From Porogramme epimiltina (lineage: Eukaryota; Basidiomycota; Agaricomycetes; Polyporales; Polyporaceae), in NCBI GenBank assembly GCA_900155495.1, contig FTLJ01001064.1:1-40055 (forward strand): a stretch of 40,055 nt of DNA. Reading direction: 5' to 3'. Positions 39,101 through 40,055 of this stretch are shown here, one piece after another (position 1 is the first letter of the stretch; every line of letters starts with the position of its first letter). The notes below the pieces were generated by a model. That model was given only the letters and a program-made list of their open reading frames with translations, was not told where the DNA came from and did not search any database. The translations under genes and the position numbers were made by a program.

Positions 39101-40055
39101 CGAAGTGGGGGGGGGGCATCGTTACTGCGTGGTGGGAGCGCGCCGCGTCGCCGCGTCGGCCGCCTTCCAGTCCTCCCGTGCGGGCCCGTCGCGGCACCCA
39201 CACTTGCGCGAACCGCACGCCGGCGAGAGGACGCGCCAGGACGCGCCTCGCGCGGACGGCATCGCAGAAAATTTCGGAGGCTTTTGTTCGCAGTTAAGTT
39301 GGAGCAGGTTTGATCGGTACGACACCCTCCTGCTTCTGCACGCCCACAGGGGAGCAGGATGGGGCACGCAGCGTGTCGCAGGCCGAAGGACATTGGTAAG
39401 GCGGAGGCGGCGCCTGTGCCGCCAGGGAAGAGGGAAGGCGGCGGGGGGCCCGAGGCAGGTCGCTGGCGCCCTGGCGCACCCAGAGACGCGCGCGCGGGAC
39501 GTCCGGGGACGGCCGGGCGGCGGGAGCAGTGTGGAATTTGAAGCCCTGCGAAGGCGGCCGCGCGGGAATTTCAATGCCGCCGCCGCACACGCCACCCCGC
39601 ACGCGCGCGCGCGTCGCCCACCGCGTCCTGACTCACCGCGCGCGGTGGAGGCGCATGGATAAGCCGAGCACGCCCCCGATGCGCGGCCGTCGGCGGACGT
39701 CGAGGCTCCTGGGGGCGGCCGGCGCGTGCTGCGCCCCGTTCTCCGCCCACCCGCGCGCGCGGCTGGGGGGCGTCATGACGCGCGAAGGGGAAGCCGCAAC
39801 GACGAACGCTCCGGTCGTCCGCGCACTTCTTCAAGCGCCGAGGCGCGCCTGTCATGGAAGGCCGGGGCGGCGCGGGTGCGTGTGTGCTTGTGGTGGCTTC
39901 CAATGGGGCCTTGACTTATGGGGCACCGCGGGGCGGGCGCATCAAGGGGGGGGGGGGGGGTAGGTAGTATGCGTCCCGCTTGATACCGAATTTCAGCTAC
40001 TAGGAGGGGGTGGGGGTTGCGGGGTGCGGGTGAGGGGGAACGCGACCCAATGGCT
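36171..40055. other. Second GC-rich block without a convincing gene
   Basis: Composition rises sharply at about 36175 and stays very GC-rich to the window end, with G-rich plus-strand stretches at 36500-37000 and 38160-39960 and a C-rich one near 37080-37180. Long frames on both strands encode mainly Arg, Ala, Gly and Pro. I found no exon chain or family. An AT-richer island at 39265-39310 (agaaaatttcggaggctttt) is short. Confidence 0.55.
39946..39960 (+). repeat. Run of 15 G
   Basis: A homopolymer of 15 G near the right end of the window, followed by tagg. Its exact length is prone to sequencing error. Confidence 0.8.

Noticed and set aside
38410..39393. 327-codon minus-strand frame near the right end
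   Set aside because: Rich in Arg/Pro/His with no family pattern and shadowed by a plus-strand frame of similar length.

Overview
The window looks like nuclear DNA of an Agaricomycete fungus, most likely a wood-decay polypore. The genes are split by many short GT-AG introns (about 50-80 nt). Recognised families are fungal or typical of basidiomycetes: a polypore-type F-box/zinc-finger protein, a secreted GMC (aryl-alcohol-oxidase-like) oxidoreductase, a histidine-acid-phosphatase-like secreted protein, HET-domain proteins, VPS28 and a Hua1-like protein. All exon joins were worked out by hand from splice signals and reading-frame phase; there are no transcript data.

Layout. 1-267: last exon of a plus-strand gene that starts outside the window. 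268-3103: very GC-rich, no convincing gene. 3104-5347: six-exon gene for a protein with four tandem CCHC zinc-binding units. 5348-7850: GC-rich and gene-free. Near 7850 the composition drops sharply. 9244-11788 (minus): eight-exon F-box protein. 12307-13134: a damaged plus-strand gene with an in-frame TAG. 13219-14520 (minus): unrecognised six-exon gene. 16008-17755: histidine-acid-phosphatase-like secreted protein. 18017-19076: VPS28. 19541-21017: Hua1-like protein. 22366-24830: twelve-exon GMC oxidoreductase. 25648-27768 and 28802-30853: two intronless-coding HET-domain paralogues in tandem, the second with a C-terminal membrane anchor. 31155-31769 (minus) and 32172-32826 (plus): head-to-head small single-pass membrane proteins of the same architecture. 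33207-35948: an 868-residue protein with an N-terminal membrane region and a long Ser/Pro/Ala-rich tail. From about 36170 to the end: a second GC-rich, gene-free block.

How the genes may work together. VPS28 (ESCRT-I) and the Hua1-like protein (linked in yeast to the Hse1/Rsp5 ubiquitin assembly) are adjacent and co-oriented. The Hua1-like protein and the small membrane protein at 32172 both carry PPxY motifs of the kind bound by Rsp5/Nedd4 ligases, so an endosomal ubiquitin-sorting theme is possible. The HET pair with the three membrane-protein genes beside it (25.6-36 kb) is the most accessory-looking stretch and could be an allorecognition locus. Both ideas are inferences. The most striking structural features are two gene-free GC-rich blocks around a 28-kb gene-rich core, and a 9-bp word (ACTAGTAGT) that occurs four times, only between genes, once on each side of the F-box gene and once on each side of the second HET gene.
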